From: Cinnamomum chago
Lineage: Eukaryota > Streptophyta > Magnoliopsida > Laurales > Lauraceae
DNA: 64,000 bases
Assembly (NCBI GenBank): GCA_038049695.1
Contig: CP142453.1
Span: 15,318,001 to 15,382,000 of the forward strand
Direction: 5' to 3'
Shown piece after piece: positions 28,301-40,490 of this stretch; position 1 is the stretch's first letter, and each line of letters begins with the position of its first letter. The position numbers were made by a program, and so were the translations under genes. Below the pieces are notes generated by a model that saw nothing but the letters and a program-made list of their open reading frames with translations, did not search any database and was not told the origin of the DNA.

Positions 28301-31260
28301 TAGGATGGAATTCCTTAATCCTCCTCTTGGGTGGAGTATTTGCAAATGTTACAGGAGGCTTGAATCTTAAGAATATCAAAGGATACTTGAGACTATTTTA
28401 GGTGGCTGGAATTTTGATTATAGTAAAAAATATAGCATTTGCAGATGCTAAAGGAACAAGCCATCACACCATGCCTATAAATTCCCAACATCTCAAATTT
28501 CAATAAGAAATTATAATAAAAGAACAAGCCCCAAGGGATGCTCATGCCTTCAAGGGCCTATAAATGGGATAAATGAGTGACTTGGTTGGATAGAAGTCTA
28601 TATGTAGCTGAAAACCCTTTCAATGGGTTGTTTAGGGGGGCCTTTGTCTGCATGGAATTGTATTCCTTTGTATTCACAGTTAAATGGGTTCACGTAAATG
28701 ATTAATAAAGAGGTGAGGAGTTAAGGATATAACCAAATTATTCAAGGTTATCTGTGGGCCTCACTGGAATTTGGGCTTGCTAAGTTTTAACATTTGAGAA
28801 CCCCAGATGCTCATATATCACCTGGGCTGGGCTTTACAATTCATCAGAAACAAGCTTGGGCGACCTACAATATGGATGTAACCCAGTGCTGCCCAGCCGA
28901 ATGGTACCCTTACACATGATGGTACCATTTTCTTACACACATGCCCTCATCAGTTGAGCTACAACTTAGAACAATGTTTAGTTCATTTTTTAAATAATTG
29001 CAACTCTTGTTACTTTCACAATAGACAATAAGAGAATGTAATCGACTGTTCCTCGGGCTTAGGGCAAAGGGTCTTTGGCTGGGCTGGGCAGGAGATACCC
29101 TGGGCTGTAAAAAAAGAAAAAAAGAAAAAGAAAAAGAGAATGTCCTGCCACAAGTAGATTGCATTCAAAAGACAATATATCTACCGATTTCCATTTTACT
29201 CTGTTCTACGGACTAAAAAACTCTACCTTCTATGTTTGGAGGTGCCCAACTAAATGTCTGCTATGCATGATGTTCACAAAACAGAACTATCATCAATATG
29301 ATAAACTGTGTACGAGTAGGTTGATAGCCTACCTAAGGGAAGGGATAAGTCGAAGAAAACGTGAATTAAAGTTAACAATAGATTTGAAGAAGTGAAATCT
29401 ATCCGTGGATTTGGTTCAAGATAATTCAAATGGAGAAACAAAATTCATATAGCTGACCCTAAAATAGTCAAGGCTAAGGCTTGACCCCAAATAGCTGACA
29501 CCAGAATGAAAAAGTCAAGTCAAAACATATCAGACCTTACAGAAATCAAAAGAAAGTGTCATGCGAAATCAACGACCATATCAGGAACCCTGTGCTGCAG
29601 CAAACAAGATCTTGATCTTCCTCCTCTAAGAATGTATATGGGCCTTAGCCTTCAGTAAAAGAAGTTGGCTTTTCGGGTTAGATATGACAGGCTCCTTTGA
29701 CCGATAGCACACTTGGACTGAATCAGGCTCAGCCCACCTTGAATGCCGAATATATGTAGGCTGTTCATTCCATAGGCCTAAAAAACTCAATTCTCTTTTT
29801 CCCTAACTGGTTCAGTCGTCTGCACTAACCAAGTAGGGATGATCATGGGCGAGTCCAGCCCGGACCTAGCCTGCACTGGGTTAGATTTTGGGCTCTTTTT
29901 TAGGTCCATAGGCTGTACCAGGCCTAAACATTGGGCCCCATTATTAATAGGCTGATATAACCCTATATATATATTCTTATGGGCCTGGCACAACCAGTTA
30001 TATTTTAAACCCAGGGGTTTTATATATTTTGCAAATAACTGAGCTTGAACCTCACTTTCCGACCCATAGGTGGATCCAGGAATGATAACGAAAGAGCTGG
30101 GCCCTAACCTCCCAAGCCAAACGTTAGCCAGAGTAACTTGGTTCATTAACCTCCCAAGTGAAAGTCCTTTTTAAGTTCCTATTGTTGTTGATATTATCAT
30201 CTCTGGAGTCCAGCAAGGTCAGGCTTAGTAGGGACAACCTAACCGAGCTTTTTCCTGACAAGCTTGAATCAGAGGATTCAAAACCATTATAGTCCTATGA
30301 ACTCTAAAGGTGCTAAAGACAGAAAAATAGGCTACTTCGCCAACCATTTACATGACCTGCTGACGCATTCATTATCTATCATTAGTCACTACACTCTCAA
30401 TCCAGCTCATTTGGTGCCATCCATCTTGTTGCTGAGTTTCTCAGTGTGTCTATGGTCCCTTTGTCCACATCTGTTCATTTGGATAGAGAAGATAATAAGA
30501 TTTCTATATTGGCTTTAAAAACACAAACCATTTAGGATATGTTCGGATCATCAAACTCAGTTGCTCTGTACTCAATTTATCCATAAATCTAATTCCTGTA
30601 ACACTGTAGTGCACAAAAACTATGCACTTTCAATGTAGGCAATGTTCAATTGCAGGCCATGTTGGCAGTTTTGAAACAGAGAAGTCTCATTAAGATTTGA
30701 AGCTCTAACCTTGTCTTAACAACCGACGTATGTGTGTGTCATATATTTGACAAGAAAGTTAAGCAACTAGCAACTTATGACAATAAAAAAAAAAAAAAGA
30801 GTCGTCGTCAAAGCAAAACCAGATAATAAATCCATTATATATATATATATATATATATATATTGCTTTTGGTCTAACAATCCACACTGGATCTTAAAAAC
30901 CAATGAGACGTCTCTAATGGAAGACAGAATCAAAACCATTCGAGTTCAATTCCACTGCTCACTGTCATCACACACAAAATGTACCTTAACCCCTTGTTGC
31001 GCGTGCACAGTGACATTGGTGGATGCAGTTCCTCTTTACACGAGAGGAGAAGAGATGATAATTTTAAAATGCTCCTCAGAACCTCTTACTGGAGTGAACA
31101 ACTCGAGACAACAAGAAAAATGGAGAAGTTAAACTACTGAAAATGAGATTTTCATCAACAGGTTTTGCTCATTCTAAAGCGCCAGGGGTTTTATGCAGAT
31201 GTGGTGAAAAGGTATGGGCACAATGGTGGGCAAAATAATCACAATTTAAGTTTGAGCTTG
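25360..31260. other. Gene-free region, about 5.9 kb
   Basis: No convincing exon was found on either strand. It holds homopolymer tracts (near 26667, 28110, 29107), a (TA)n run at 30837-30861, and lone MITE-like ends at about 25629 and 28638 with no partner end. A stretch near 29830-30120 is rich in GGCCTA/GGGCC words of a kind also seen at 39890-40310 and 61070-61210. Confidence 0.45.
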
Positions 31261-31268
31261 TGCAATGT

Positions 31269-31356
31269 GATCACTTCCCCAACATCACATTCCTACCTTT
31301 TACCCAGATTCAGATCACTTCCCCAACATCACAGTCCCACCTTTTACCCAGATTCA
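31269..31356. repeat. Tandem duplication, 44-bp period
   Basis: Two copies of a unit starting GATCACTTCCCCAACATCAC and ending CTTTTACCCAGATTCA begin at 31269 and 31313. Confidence 0.8.
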
Positions 31357-31837
31357 AACGCCCACTCAAAATAATGATTACTCAACATGCTCATCGAAGA
31401 AAAAAGAGAGGATAAAAACACACAAATGGGAAGAATGAGTAAATCAAAAGAAATGTCACCTCCATTTCCTTGTAAGAGTCAGCTACCTACCATGAAGCAC
31501 CCATGTGACTGGAACAGCCCTGCATCTCACAGCTTCGGTTCTCGCTTCTCCCATTGATATTTGACATTAACAAGATCTAGACACCCATGTACTTGACCCA
31601 GCATCGCAAATTTTGGAAACTTATAGTTCTATTAAATCAATGTTCAGAGACCTTGATTCATGGCCTGCAGGTGTTCCACACTCAGGAAATTGTTGGGCAG
31701 AGCTATCTAAAAATGGCCAAACAACTTTCTGGAGTAAGGACAACCACAACCTTAAATGAGAGGGCACAACCATGTTACACATTACTAAATTGAGGATTTT
31801 AAGGAAGATTCGGAGAAAACATATAACAATTGAACGA

Positions 31838-32170
31838 AATTCCTTGATCAAACTCTTCTGCTAAATGATGCAACCTCCTAAAACTACTAACACATTGCAA
31901 GGTCAGCCACAAGATCTCAAAGGTTTCTCCTAAAGCAAGCTTCATATGCCAAATTCCTTGATCTAACTCTTCCCTGGTATAAAACTTCTTAAAACCATAA
32001 ATATCACCCAAGGTAAACTTCAAGGTCTAAAAAGTTTCTCCTAAAGCAAGTTTCATATACCACATTCCCTAATCTAACTCTTCTGCAACTTACATATCCA
32101 AAGGTTAACCACAAGATCCGAAAGGCTAAAATCACCATTTCCTTGCATTACAAAATCTCTTCATTCCTTT
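31838..32170. repeat. Three degenerate tandem units, 111-114 bp
   Basis: Units begin near 31838, 31952 and 32063 with (A/C)ATTCC(T/C)TGATC/TAATC and ACTCTTC. They carry a conserved GTTTCTCCTAAAGCAAG and CTTCATATGCC/TTTCATATACC at the unit end. They are diverged by many substitutions and look like an old local amplification. Confidence 0.65.
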
Positions 32171-32383
32171 CGTCTATTTAATACAATAACTATTTGCAGC
32201 GATCTTTCCACCCTGTTCCTAATCCCAAATTCACTTACATGTAGGAGGACTGCATATTAACCCATGTATAAACCTTATACCAAAAACCTATGCATAAAAC
32301 ACATAAAATCTGTCCTGTTTAGTTTGACCAACACTTGTTTGCATTAGAGGCTGGCCAAGCAGCTTGTGGCTCATTCACACTGT

Positions 32384-32609
32384 CCACCACAAGAAGAAAA
32401 TCCCTTTTCGTTCCTAACCATTTTCATTCAGAAGCAATCCCCTGGTCCCATAGACTATTCAAGCAAGAAAATATTCACAATGAGTTACACCCCATTCCAC
32501 CACAAGAAGAAAATCCCTTCTCTTCCCTAACCATTTTCATTCGGAAGCAATCCCCTGGTCCTATAGACTATTCAAGCAAGAAAATAATCAAAATGAGTTG
32601 CACCCCATA
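32384..32609. repeat. Tandem duplication, 113-bp period
   Basis: Two copies (32384-32496 and 32497-32609) start CCACCACAAGAAGAAAATCC and include CTATTCAAGCAAGAAAAT. They are about 93 percent identical by eye. A 141-codon open frame runs through both, but the repeat makes it long by chance and it has no family motif. Confidence 0.85.
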
Positions 32610-33656
32610 TATCCATCAGCAAAGTCAAAAATTGAAACAGGGAAGATCCAAGGTCAGCATGCCATATAGTCTTACTGGCAAAGTAGCAATTCAAAAACAG
32701 AATAGAGAGAAGCCCCTATTCATCCATGCTTCAATCAAGCAACGACAATGCCAAGGTTAACATAGGAGAATAGTTGTTCTACAAACAAGCTGAAGGCCAA
32801 ACTTGAACTACTTGCTACCAGAAAGGTGTACACCATGTCTACATGATTCTTGCCTAACATATTTTTCCTTTTCTGTTTTTTTTTTTTTTTTTAAAAGCAG
32901 CATACTTACCAAGTTCAAGTATATTTGTAGTTTGGCTTTTGTAGTACTTTTGCTGCAGTAATTTATGTTCTTGAGATGATTCTGTCCATTATATTGTTTT
33001 CAGATGATGTAGTAAGGCAGGTCACTCCACTACAAGCATCAAAGCTGCACTTGGGAATGAACCGTGTGGAAGCCGAACCAGAAAGTGACAGTATATAATA
33101 CATGCACAAGCCACAAAATAGCAACAAATGAGTGAAAGAAGGAACAAGACATGGCATGTTACAAGCAATCAATATTCAGATATACGAATGCTCTAATCCA
33201 ATCCGTCACGATATTCTTCTACACAAATAGATTTTATTAAAGAGTGGTTAGAGCTTCAAGGCGATCAATTTGGATTGACCTCATTCTCTTGATCCTCTTC
33301 AAGCTTGGTCGAGAAAGAAAAATAGCATAAACCAACCACAATAGCTAAGCATCCATGAAAAATCAGCAGATCCTCACTAAGAACATTCGAGCTGGCAGAC
33401 TGGCAGTAATCTACTGACAGATTTGAACGGAAGGCTAAGAGATTGGTTTAAGGTTTAGGAGCAAAACAGGCTACAATTCTTTAGTTAGAAACACTGATGT
33501 TGTCGTAAAATATTATGCAAAGAAGCCAAACCATCATGAATTCCTGAATCCACTAGGAGAATGGGAACGAGAATAACTTGGACTCGCTGGGGTTTAGATG
33601 TATTTAGAAACACCAAAACAAGGTCTTTTATGTTTGCCTTTGATGCATCACTCCCA

Positions 33657-34193
33657 AGAGTGGTGGTTTGTTTTTAGTGGGAATAGGGTCCCACATTGAA
33701 AATGTAAGACAATTAAAGAGGCCTTTATAGGACCCTTGTATTATGGCTTTTGAGTTTTGGGCTTTTGCTACCCACCTTATGCGCACACGAGTGAGGCAAG
33801 CAAGGCCTAGGTTACAAGATCCAAAAACGTTTAAACGGACATATGTCCGCAACATGCATCCAGTCTAGTGGGGATTTGTGGCTCATATTACTTAAATAGT
33901 ATTAGTATTATTTATGAAAAAAGTAAATTATTATTAATTTTTTCAAAAGAAAGTCAATCCTAGGAAAGTATATATGGGCCATAGAAAACCACATTGGCCA
34001 AGATGCATGTAGCGGACATGTACCCTTGAATGTTTCTGAATCCAAAATCCCAAGCTAAGCCCAAGTCACATGTGCGAGTGGAGTGAGTAGCAAAAGCCAC
34101 AGTACAAGAGGCATCTCTTAAAATCCTCTCAAGTTTCCTTCCATTTTTACTTTGGGACTTTATTCCCACACTAAAAAATAAACTACCACTCTC
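33657..34193. mobile_element. Foldback MITE with long inverted arms
   Basis: The left arm starts AGAGTGGTGGTTTGTTTTTA and the right arm, on the opposite strand, AGAGTGGTAGTTTATTTTTT. The arms pair in blocks over roughly 200 bases each, including GTGGGAATA, GGCTTTTGCTAC and ACATGTCCGC/ACATATGTCCGC. A short AT-rich spacer lies near 33885-33950. It has no coding capacity. Confidence 0.65.
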
Positions 34194-34949
34194 AAAGAGA
34201 GAACATCAATGGTAAACTTAAAAAAATTTCGATGTTTTATACACAGCCAAACCTAACAATTCCCTACCTATTTCAAAAGATGAAATGCACACCTTACTGC
34301 TAAGATGACAGAACTTGAACCTCATCGTCATGAAATGTTTTCGAACCTTTAGGAGACAGTGAACAAGGTCTTGAGCTTTGACTCTTCATATTGATCCCAA
34401 AATATATCACGTTTTACAATTGGAATCTTTTAAGCCAGCACTTTATAGCCATGCGCTTCTAAATATCATGATTCATGAGTGCTCTAGAGAATTGGCCCAA
34501 ATTCTTATGGGAAAGCAACTCTACTTCCACACACACATGGGTTTGTCTATCAAGGGTGCTCTTGTAGCTATGCATCGCATAAAACGGGCAAGAGAATTCT
34601 CATTAAGGATAAAATCCAGCCTTTTTTTTTTTTGAAGCAACAATGATATATATATATATATTAAAATGAAAAGTTCGTACAATGAAGTGCACTAAAAGCA
34701 AATCCAGCCTTTCTCACTATAAGATATATATTACACATTTCATCGAACATACAAATAACAGAACAAGGATGAGTGTAGTGAAACATGTATTCTCAGTGTT
34801 AATAGTCGACATCATTTAGATAACTAGTTCTTCCATTGAACCTAGATACGGTATCTAAAGGATCTTTGGTCACTAGGTTGGGTTCCTGCTATTAATGATC
34901 AATGGGCCCTACATCCATCCCCTCAGTTGTTTATTGTACTTTCTTCCTT

Positions 34950-35720
34950 GCATCTTAAAAGGCCTTTGGTCAAAGGATCTCCCAAATTATCCTTTGATGT
35001 CACAATCAATTAATTACTCATCTACTGAGTTATTGTCTAACATGGCTATGTTGGAAACGCACTTATCTAGATTTTCCAGTATATGTGTTGTTATTCCCAA
35101 TAATAATTGCAATTTGCAACAATACTTCACAATGTAAAAACAGAATGATTTTGTACACAAAAGAATATCAACAAAAAATATTTCTAATACATTCGGATCC
35201 ATTTAAGCAGCTCCTAGGGACCTAGAGCTAAAAATTTTGATTCCTTGAAGAACCAGAAATCAAAGCCTTTTTATTTAATTTTCAAGATTATGTAGCACCA
35301 CCTAAAGTAAATATATAACCTCTAATTGCTTAGAATAACCAAGTCAAAATTCCAATAAGCAACCTTGTAACCCTCAATTACAGTCGGATAGGTAGACTAG
35401 CGCAGTCCATATTCTATAGTTTGCATTAAATATCTAAGTACTCTTCGATATAAAACTCCAAAGTCCAATGTTCAAATCTAGGATCGCTGGTGTATCTACT
35501 TAATTTATTCACAGCATAAGCAATATTAGGCTGAGTATAGTTGATAGCATACAAGACTACAAATCACACTAACATGGTCAAGTAGACTATCTCCATCATT
35601 TTTTACTAAATTATCATATGGATCAAAATGGGTACTAACAAGTTTACAATCAAAGTAATCAAATTTTCTAAATAACTTTTCAACGTAACGTGCTTGAGAT
35701 AATTTTATGTCAGTATCTAA
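34950..35720 (-). pseudogene. Decayed Ty1/copia polyprotein, RT end and RNase H
   Basis: On the minus strand, in pieces separated by frameshifts and stops, the copia pattern runs in order. First comes SQARYVEKLFRKFDYFDCK with DPYDNLVKNDGDS, then IAYAVNKLSRYTSDP, then YPTVIEGY, which precedes the RNase H. Further on are GYIFTLGG and finally a VRFQHSHVRQ-like segment near the C-terminus. No LTRs were identified. It cannot encode a functional protein. Confidence 0.75.
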
Positions 35721-35739
35721 ATTTTAACACAAATGGTTA

Positions 35740-37126
35740 ACTCCACTACCAAATTCATGAATAAGGACTAGTTCAGCTAGATAGTAGGCAACAAAAAGTT
35801 CTTTTGTGTTGACATCATTGCGAATAGCATATCTTCACACCAAACCGTGCATTAGGAGGTTAGGACCAAGAGCAAGCCTCTAAATGCTGCCCCTTCTACC
35901 ATCCTCGAAGACGCTGTGTTCTTGCTTTTGACTCCAAACCTCATGTACCATCTCTTCCCTGCAGTAATTTTTATTTAAATCGATACCAGCCTCAAACGCT
36001 GTAGCTATTTAAACGAACAGGACTGAACCTGCTGGTAAAAAGAATAAGACCTACAATATCTATGCAGAAGAGATTACTGGAATGCACTCAGCAACGACAC
36101 CCTGATCCTTCAAAATCTCTTCAAAATACTCAACTTGGGTAATAATGATATGGATTTGCTTTGGTGACATGGTTGAGAAGCACCTTAACATTCCACACTG
36201 AAAATAACATAAAACTACAGAGAAGCATTCAAAACTGCCTGACCATGAGCTGCATACAGAAGTATCTGAGACTGGCTGACCCTGAATTCAGCAATCTCTT
36301 ATTAAAGGCCAATTCCATGAATATAGAAATCTCTTACCAAGGGCCCATTTGGTTCTTTGTCAACCCTGAGTATCCATTCACACTTGGTTCAAATCGGTTC
36401 GAATGGTTATCAACCTGAGTCTAGTCATGAACTCATGATGCCAGTGACCAAGGGCCGGCATTCCAACAAAAACACAGTATGATACCGCTTGACCGTGGTC
36501 TTTTACCAGTTTTTAACCAGTTAGAGGGTTTAGGTTTGATCAAAGCTTCCAAAGCACCAGTTGGACAAAGTCCAACTGCCTAGTTCTGTCTAGTTTTTAA
36601 AACACTGCTCATAGTTGTTCTATTTCCTCCCATGAACAATTACAGATAATTAGAGTTAAAAAGATAAATACAGCTACATGTAACTCGATTAAAGATAAAC
36701 TGAGCCTAGTCTCTGTTGCCCCCCTTATTCAAACCTCGAAACTCCAATGGAAAACAAGAACCCGAGCATGTTTAGCACTGTCTTAAATCACTTATATACA
36801 TCAAGTGTGAGGTGCAAGTGAAACAGAAGATAATCAAAACCACATAACATGAATCACCTAAAACTGATTTTGAATAATAAAATTAAGGATTGATCACTTC
36901 ACCCAAAATCTCAAAAGCGCTGAAAGACAACAATCCTACAAACAGTATTCATATAAACATAAGATCACTTGCTATGATTGATGTAAAAAGAGAGAGAGAA
37001 AGGATGAGAATATTCACAAACATACACAGCAGATGCAATCTATATACGCGCACTCCTTCAATTCCATTCCATCTCTCTCTGTTCCTCTTCCGCAATCGCC
37101 GTCCAATTCCAATTCCCCTATCAAAA
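35740..37126. other. Gene-free region and 3' flank of the Lon-domain gene
   Basis: No exon was found. The right part, about 36900-37126, is likely the 3' UTR of the minus-strand Lon-N gene. The remainder is non-coding. Confidence 0.5.
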
Positions 37127-37906
37127 TCAAGACGAGGGGAACACATCCTTGACTGCGGACGCCGCAGTCAGGTAATTGAGCGTGTTCCTCAGCGTCTCCT
37201 TCTCGCGCCGGAGCCGTGCCGCCGTGTCCTCCAGCTCCAGTAGTGACTGCTGCTCCCTCGGCGCGCCCTCAAAAGTGCTCCCGACAAAGAACGAGAACGG
37301 CGTGGGAAACAGATTCCGCCGGAGATCCTTCATCTCCCTCTCCGGCTTCCCGTTCAGCCGATTCGACAGCCGTATCACATCCTTCATACAAGTCTCCACC
37401 TCCGCCGCCAGCGCCTCCAGATCCTCCTCCCCGGATGGCCGGTCCTCCATCCACGCCACCTCCGCCACCAGGTAGGGCTTCGTCCGCACAAGCCGCCGTA
37501 CTCGGAACCTCTCCTGTCCCTTGCAGATCAGAAAAAACCGATCGTCGGAGAGCCTCTCGTGCTTGACGACCTCTCCGACGCAGCCGACGTCGGCGGTGCC
37601 GGAGCCGGCGTCGGAGAAGAGTACGCCGAAGCGGAGATCGGTCTGTAGGAGCGTGTGCATCATGATCCGGTACCGGAACTCGAAGATCTGAAGGGGGAGG
37701 ATGGCGCCGGGGAAGAGGACGAGTGGGAGAGGGAAGAGCGGGAGCTCGGTGAGGTCGCTGGATTCGAGTGGTAACGAGGAGCACCTGATGTTTAGGTTTT
37801 TAGAGAGGCGCACGGTTTTGAGTGTTCCCGGTCTGGGCAAAGTAGGGTTTAAGAAGAGCCTGCATCTGAGCGGGCAGGGAGGGTGTAGGATTTGGGGTAG
37901 CGCCAT
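37127..37906 (-). CDS. Lon N-terminal (LON_substr_bdg) domain protein, probably plastid-targeted
   Basis: An intact, intronless frame of 259 residues starts at ATG in a good context (CTCCATGGCG). Residues 1-50 are rich in Pro, Arg, Leu and Ser with almost no acidic residues, like a chloroplast transit peptide. From residue 54 the Lon-N fold is recognisable: LPLFPLPLVLFPGAILPLQI, then EFRYRIM, FGVLF, VGCVGEVVKH, LICKGQERFRV, PYLVAEV. A helical C-terminal part contains ETCMKDVIRLSNRL and a coiled-coil-like LEDTAARLRREKETLRNTL. There is no AAA+ ATPase and no Ser-Lys protease domain, so it is not a Lon protease. It matches the small plant proteins annotated as ATP-dependent protease La (LON) domain proteins, such as those of Arabidopsis. 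Their role is poorly defined. The coding region is GC- and CpG-rich compared with its surroundings. Confidence 0.9.
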   Translation of the reverse strand: MALPQILHPPCPLRCRLFLNPTLPRPGTLKTVRLSKNLNIRCSSLPLESSDLTELPLFPLPLVLFPGAILPLQIFEFRYRIMMHTLLQTDLRFGVLFSDAGSGTADVGCVGEVVKHERLSDDRFFLICKGQERFRVRRLVRTKPYLVAEVAWMEDRPSGEEDLEALAAEVETCMKDVIRLSNRLNGKPEREMKDLRRNLFPTPFSFFVGSTFEGAPREQQSLLELEDTAARLRREKETLRNTLNYLTAASAVKDVFPSS

Positions 37907-38009
37907 GGAGTATTTTCAAAATTTAGAAAGACTGAGGAAGAAGAAGAAGAAGAGCTTCGGAGGAGAAGCACATTCTAGCAGAATGGATTTTTCTGGCTTC
38001 TCGTTCTCT

Positions 38010-38017
38010 CTTATATT
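38010..38017 (-). promoter_or_regulatory. Weak TATA-like element of the Lon-domain gene
   Basis: The minus strand reads GAAATATAAGAGAG about 105 bases upstream of the ATG. It is the only TATA-like word in a sensible position and is a weak match. Confidence 0.3.
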
Positions 38018-38166
38018 TCTGGAGTTTCTGGTGCATGTGTGTGTATGTGTTGATGGAAGAAGGGGAAGAGTTTCTATGGATAGAGATTAGAGGGAGTGTG
38101 TGTTATTTCTGTTCTTGGAGAATGATTGGGTTTGTGCCTCGGGAGTTTTAAGTGGTACGTGAGGAT

Positions 38167-38176
38167 GCCACGTGGC
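38167..38176. promoter_or_regulatory. Perfect palindromic G-box GCCACGTGGC
   Basis: It lies about 260 bases upstream of the Lon-domain start codon. The ten-base palindrome is a high-affinity site for bZIP (ABF/HY5-type) and bHLH (PIF-type) factors in plants. A TACGTG word lies 15 bases further toward the gene. Use in vivo is inferred. Confidence 0.5.
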
Positions 38177-38179
38177 ACT

Positions 38180-40330
38180 TGACTGTCTAAGGATATTGGC
38201 AGGTGTTGGTGGATGGTGTTGGGGTGGGGCATGTGGCTAAGTCGTGGGCCATTGCTGTTAAATGATCCAGGCCATTCATAGATAGGGTTTTAGGTCAAGT
38301 GATCTGGAAATGAACACTGCCAAGAAAACATTCCAACCTAATTTGATTTGCCTTTTTTAATGGCTACATGTATTGACCATTAGAACTGTGTGCTTGTGGA
38401 AAGAAGAAAACAAGGTGCGATGCATGTGTTACTTTTGAGAAAGCTTCTAATAATAGAGATGACAAATTTATTTTGGTGGCTAATGTGTGAGATTGATTCT
38501 TTGCCGTTTGATATTTCTATTGGGGGTAAACTCCACCCCATATGTCAAATATATTATTTTATTTTTATTTTACCACTTTTATATATTAAACTCAATTCAT
38601 CCAAAATAGTTCATTTGAAATAAAATAATACAAAATATGATTTGACATCTCACTTCTTCACATGTTAAATTTGGCATCTCAATCTTATACGTCAAATGCC
38701 ACCTCATTTTTGGCATAGCTATTAGAGTGAAAATCCATGCCAAAAATCCCACGTGACATGTCCACCTTGGATTTTATTATTTTTTTTAAAGTGGTGATAT
38801 ATTTAGAGAAAGAGAAGCATTACAAAGTATATTACATGAAATAGGAAAATCATTGGAAACTAATTGTAAGCTTTTTCTTTCTTTTTTTGTAAAAGGAGAA
38901 AATGTTCATGAGTTAAAAATGGAGCACCACTTTGTAACGGGACCACTTATTGAAAATATGAGCCCTTCAAAATACAGGCCTTCTCATTGTTCATGGAGTA
39001 TCGTTAAGGACTTGTTCTATTTGATGGGTTTTGTGAATGGAGAATTTGAAATTTTCTAAATGATGCCCCTCAAGTGAAAATCCTAACCCATCCAATATGA
39101 AAAATGTTGAAATTCTTAGAATTCTAAATGCTTAAAGTAGTGGTATAAAGAATTCCAACGATGAAACATCCTTTGAAATGCTAAGTGGACAACTTTTTGA
39201 TATTCACATTTTGATTCTTCATTTTTAGCCATTTATAAAAATATAAAGTCTTAAGAATCCGTATGAATTATGCATGTTTGCTTCATTAATTAAAGTCAAT
39301 CAAAAGAAGATTGAAAATGAACTCTCTTCCACCACCGACATATTTCAAATTATAAAATTATAGGAAAGTCAAGGTTACATCTACCTAGCAATCATATCCT
39401 TTGTTGACTCGTGTCCTTCACCTCCCTCACCTCTTTAATAATTCTCCAGTGAAACTCTCTTTCTTTTTTGTTCTCATTTTTTAATTTGTAGTATCAAACT
39501 CACACACCTGTGTAATTTATCAACTGATTTATAGCTTGGGGAACTGGTAGAGCTCATTTGACCATGAATTCCATTGTTTAAAATTCATATGTATCTATAC
39601 AAACAATTAGGCACTTAGAGTTTTTATTTGGTATTTATTCTGTGAATTGCCTTTTCTATCGCAATTGCTCAATCTCAATGCAAATCTTAATTCATCAGAT
39701 GGTATACAACTTAGACTACTGTAAGCATTCAAAATGTAAAGTCAAGCCCATTTCAAATTTTCCCTCCAAAAAGTGGCTTGGAATTCAATAGAAAGTCGTT
39801 TGAGTTGACTTGCTTTCATTAGATGCAAAGAAGGGGCAAAATAGTGCCCTCCCTCTTGGGTTGCAAATGGACGGTTCCGGATCGGAACTATAGTGGATCC
39901 AAACTCGTTTCTAAATAACGGTTACGATTTCGGATCCAGTTTTGACTCGAAATCTGTTTTGATGGTTCCAGACCCGGTTTCGATAGGAAAACCCGGATCC
40001 GGTTCTTGAACTAGGTACGTTTAGATGACTGAAATCTAGTTTCAAAATCGATTCTAATTTCTCTTTATTTTTTTATTTTTTTCTTAAAATAAGCATATTA
40101 TTTAACTTATAACGGTGTATCAAGCCCACAATCTCTAGTATTATATATAAAAATGTAAATAAAAATAAAAATTGAGGTATAATTTGTAATATCAAAGACT
40201 CATATGTCTGGTCCCGGGTCTATGGGTTGGAACCTATATGAACTCAGAACCGGACTCATTTATCAATTGAAACCTAAATTGGGTTCCGGACCCGGACCCT
40301 TTTGTCAGGGAACTTAAAATAGGTTTCAAA
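38180..40330. other. Gene-free AT-rich region
   Basis: No exon was found. The segment 39885-40310 repeats GGATCCGG/GGACCCGG-like words, an old-repeat texture without visible ends. Confidence 0.45.
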
Positions 40331-40332
40331 CA

Positions 40333-40490
40333 CCCCCCCCCCCCCCCCCCCCCCGGGGCATTTTCTCATAATTAAACGATCTAATTTTGCGAAACAAAAG
40401 GACCCTATCCCCCTCCCCCTCCCCCTCAAGGGGCATTTTCTAAAATTTCTCATAAAAAGATCTAATTTTGTGAAACAAAAGATATGAGAG
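40333..40490. repeat. Poly(C) run of 22 and direct repeat
   Basis: There are 22 consecutive C at 40333-40354, followed by GGGG. A unit starting GGGGCATTTTCT and ending TTTTG(C/T)GAAACAAAAG occurs at about 40355-40401 and again at about 40430-40482. Between them is a CCCCCT triplet repeat. The assembly may be unreliable in the C run. Confidence 0.8.

Noticed and set aside
25629..28670. MITE-like ends GGGCCTCTTTTGTTTGCATGG-type at 25629 and GGGGCCTTTGTCTGCATGG at 28638
   Set aside because: Each lacks a matching inverted partner at a sensible distance, and they are in the same orientation. Too little to call an element.
29780..30146. 119-codon minus-strand frame
   Set aside because: It lies in sequence rich in GGGCC/GGCCTA repeat words. 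The product has no family motif.
32335..32760. 141-codon open frame on the plus strand
   Set aside because: It runs through two 113-bp tandem copies, so its length is inflated by repetition. The product has no family motif and no splice context.
32963..33172. Minus-strand frame ending in a Cys- and Ser-containing tail, possible last exon
   Set aside because: The acceptor is weak, and no matching upstream exon or known family was found.
37176..37784. Long open frames overlapping the Lon-N gene on both strands
   Set aside because: These are other-frame shadows caused by GC-rich coding sequence. Their products are low-complexity Pro, Ser and Arg runs.
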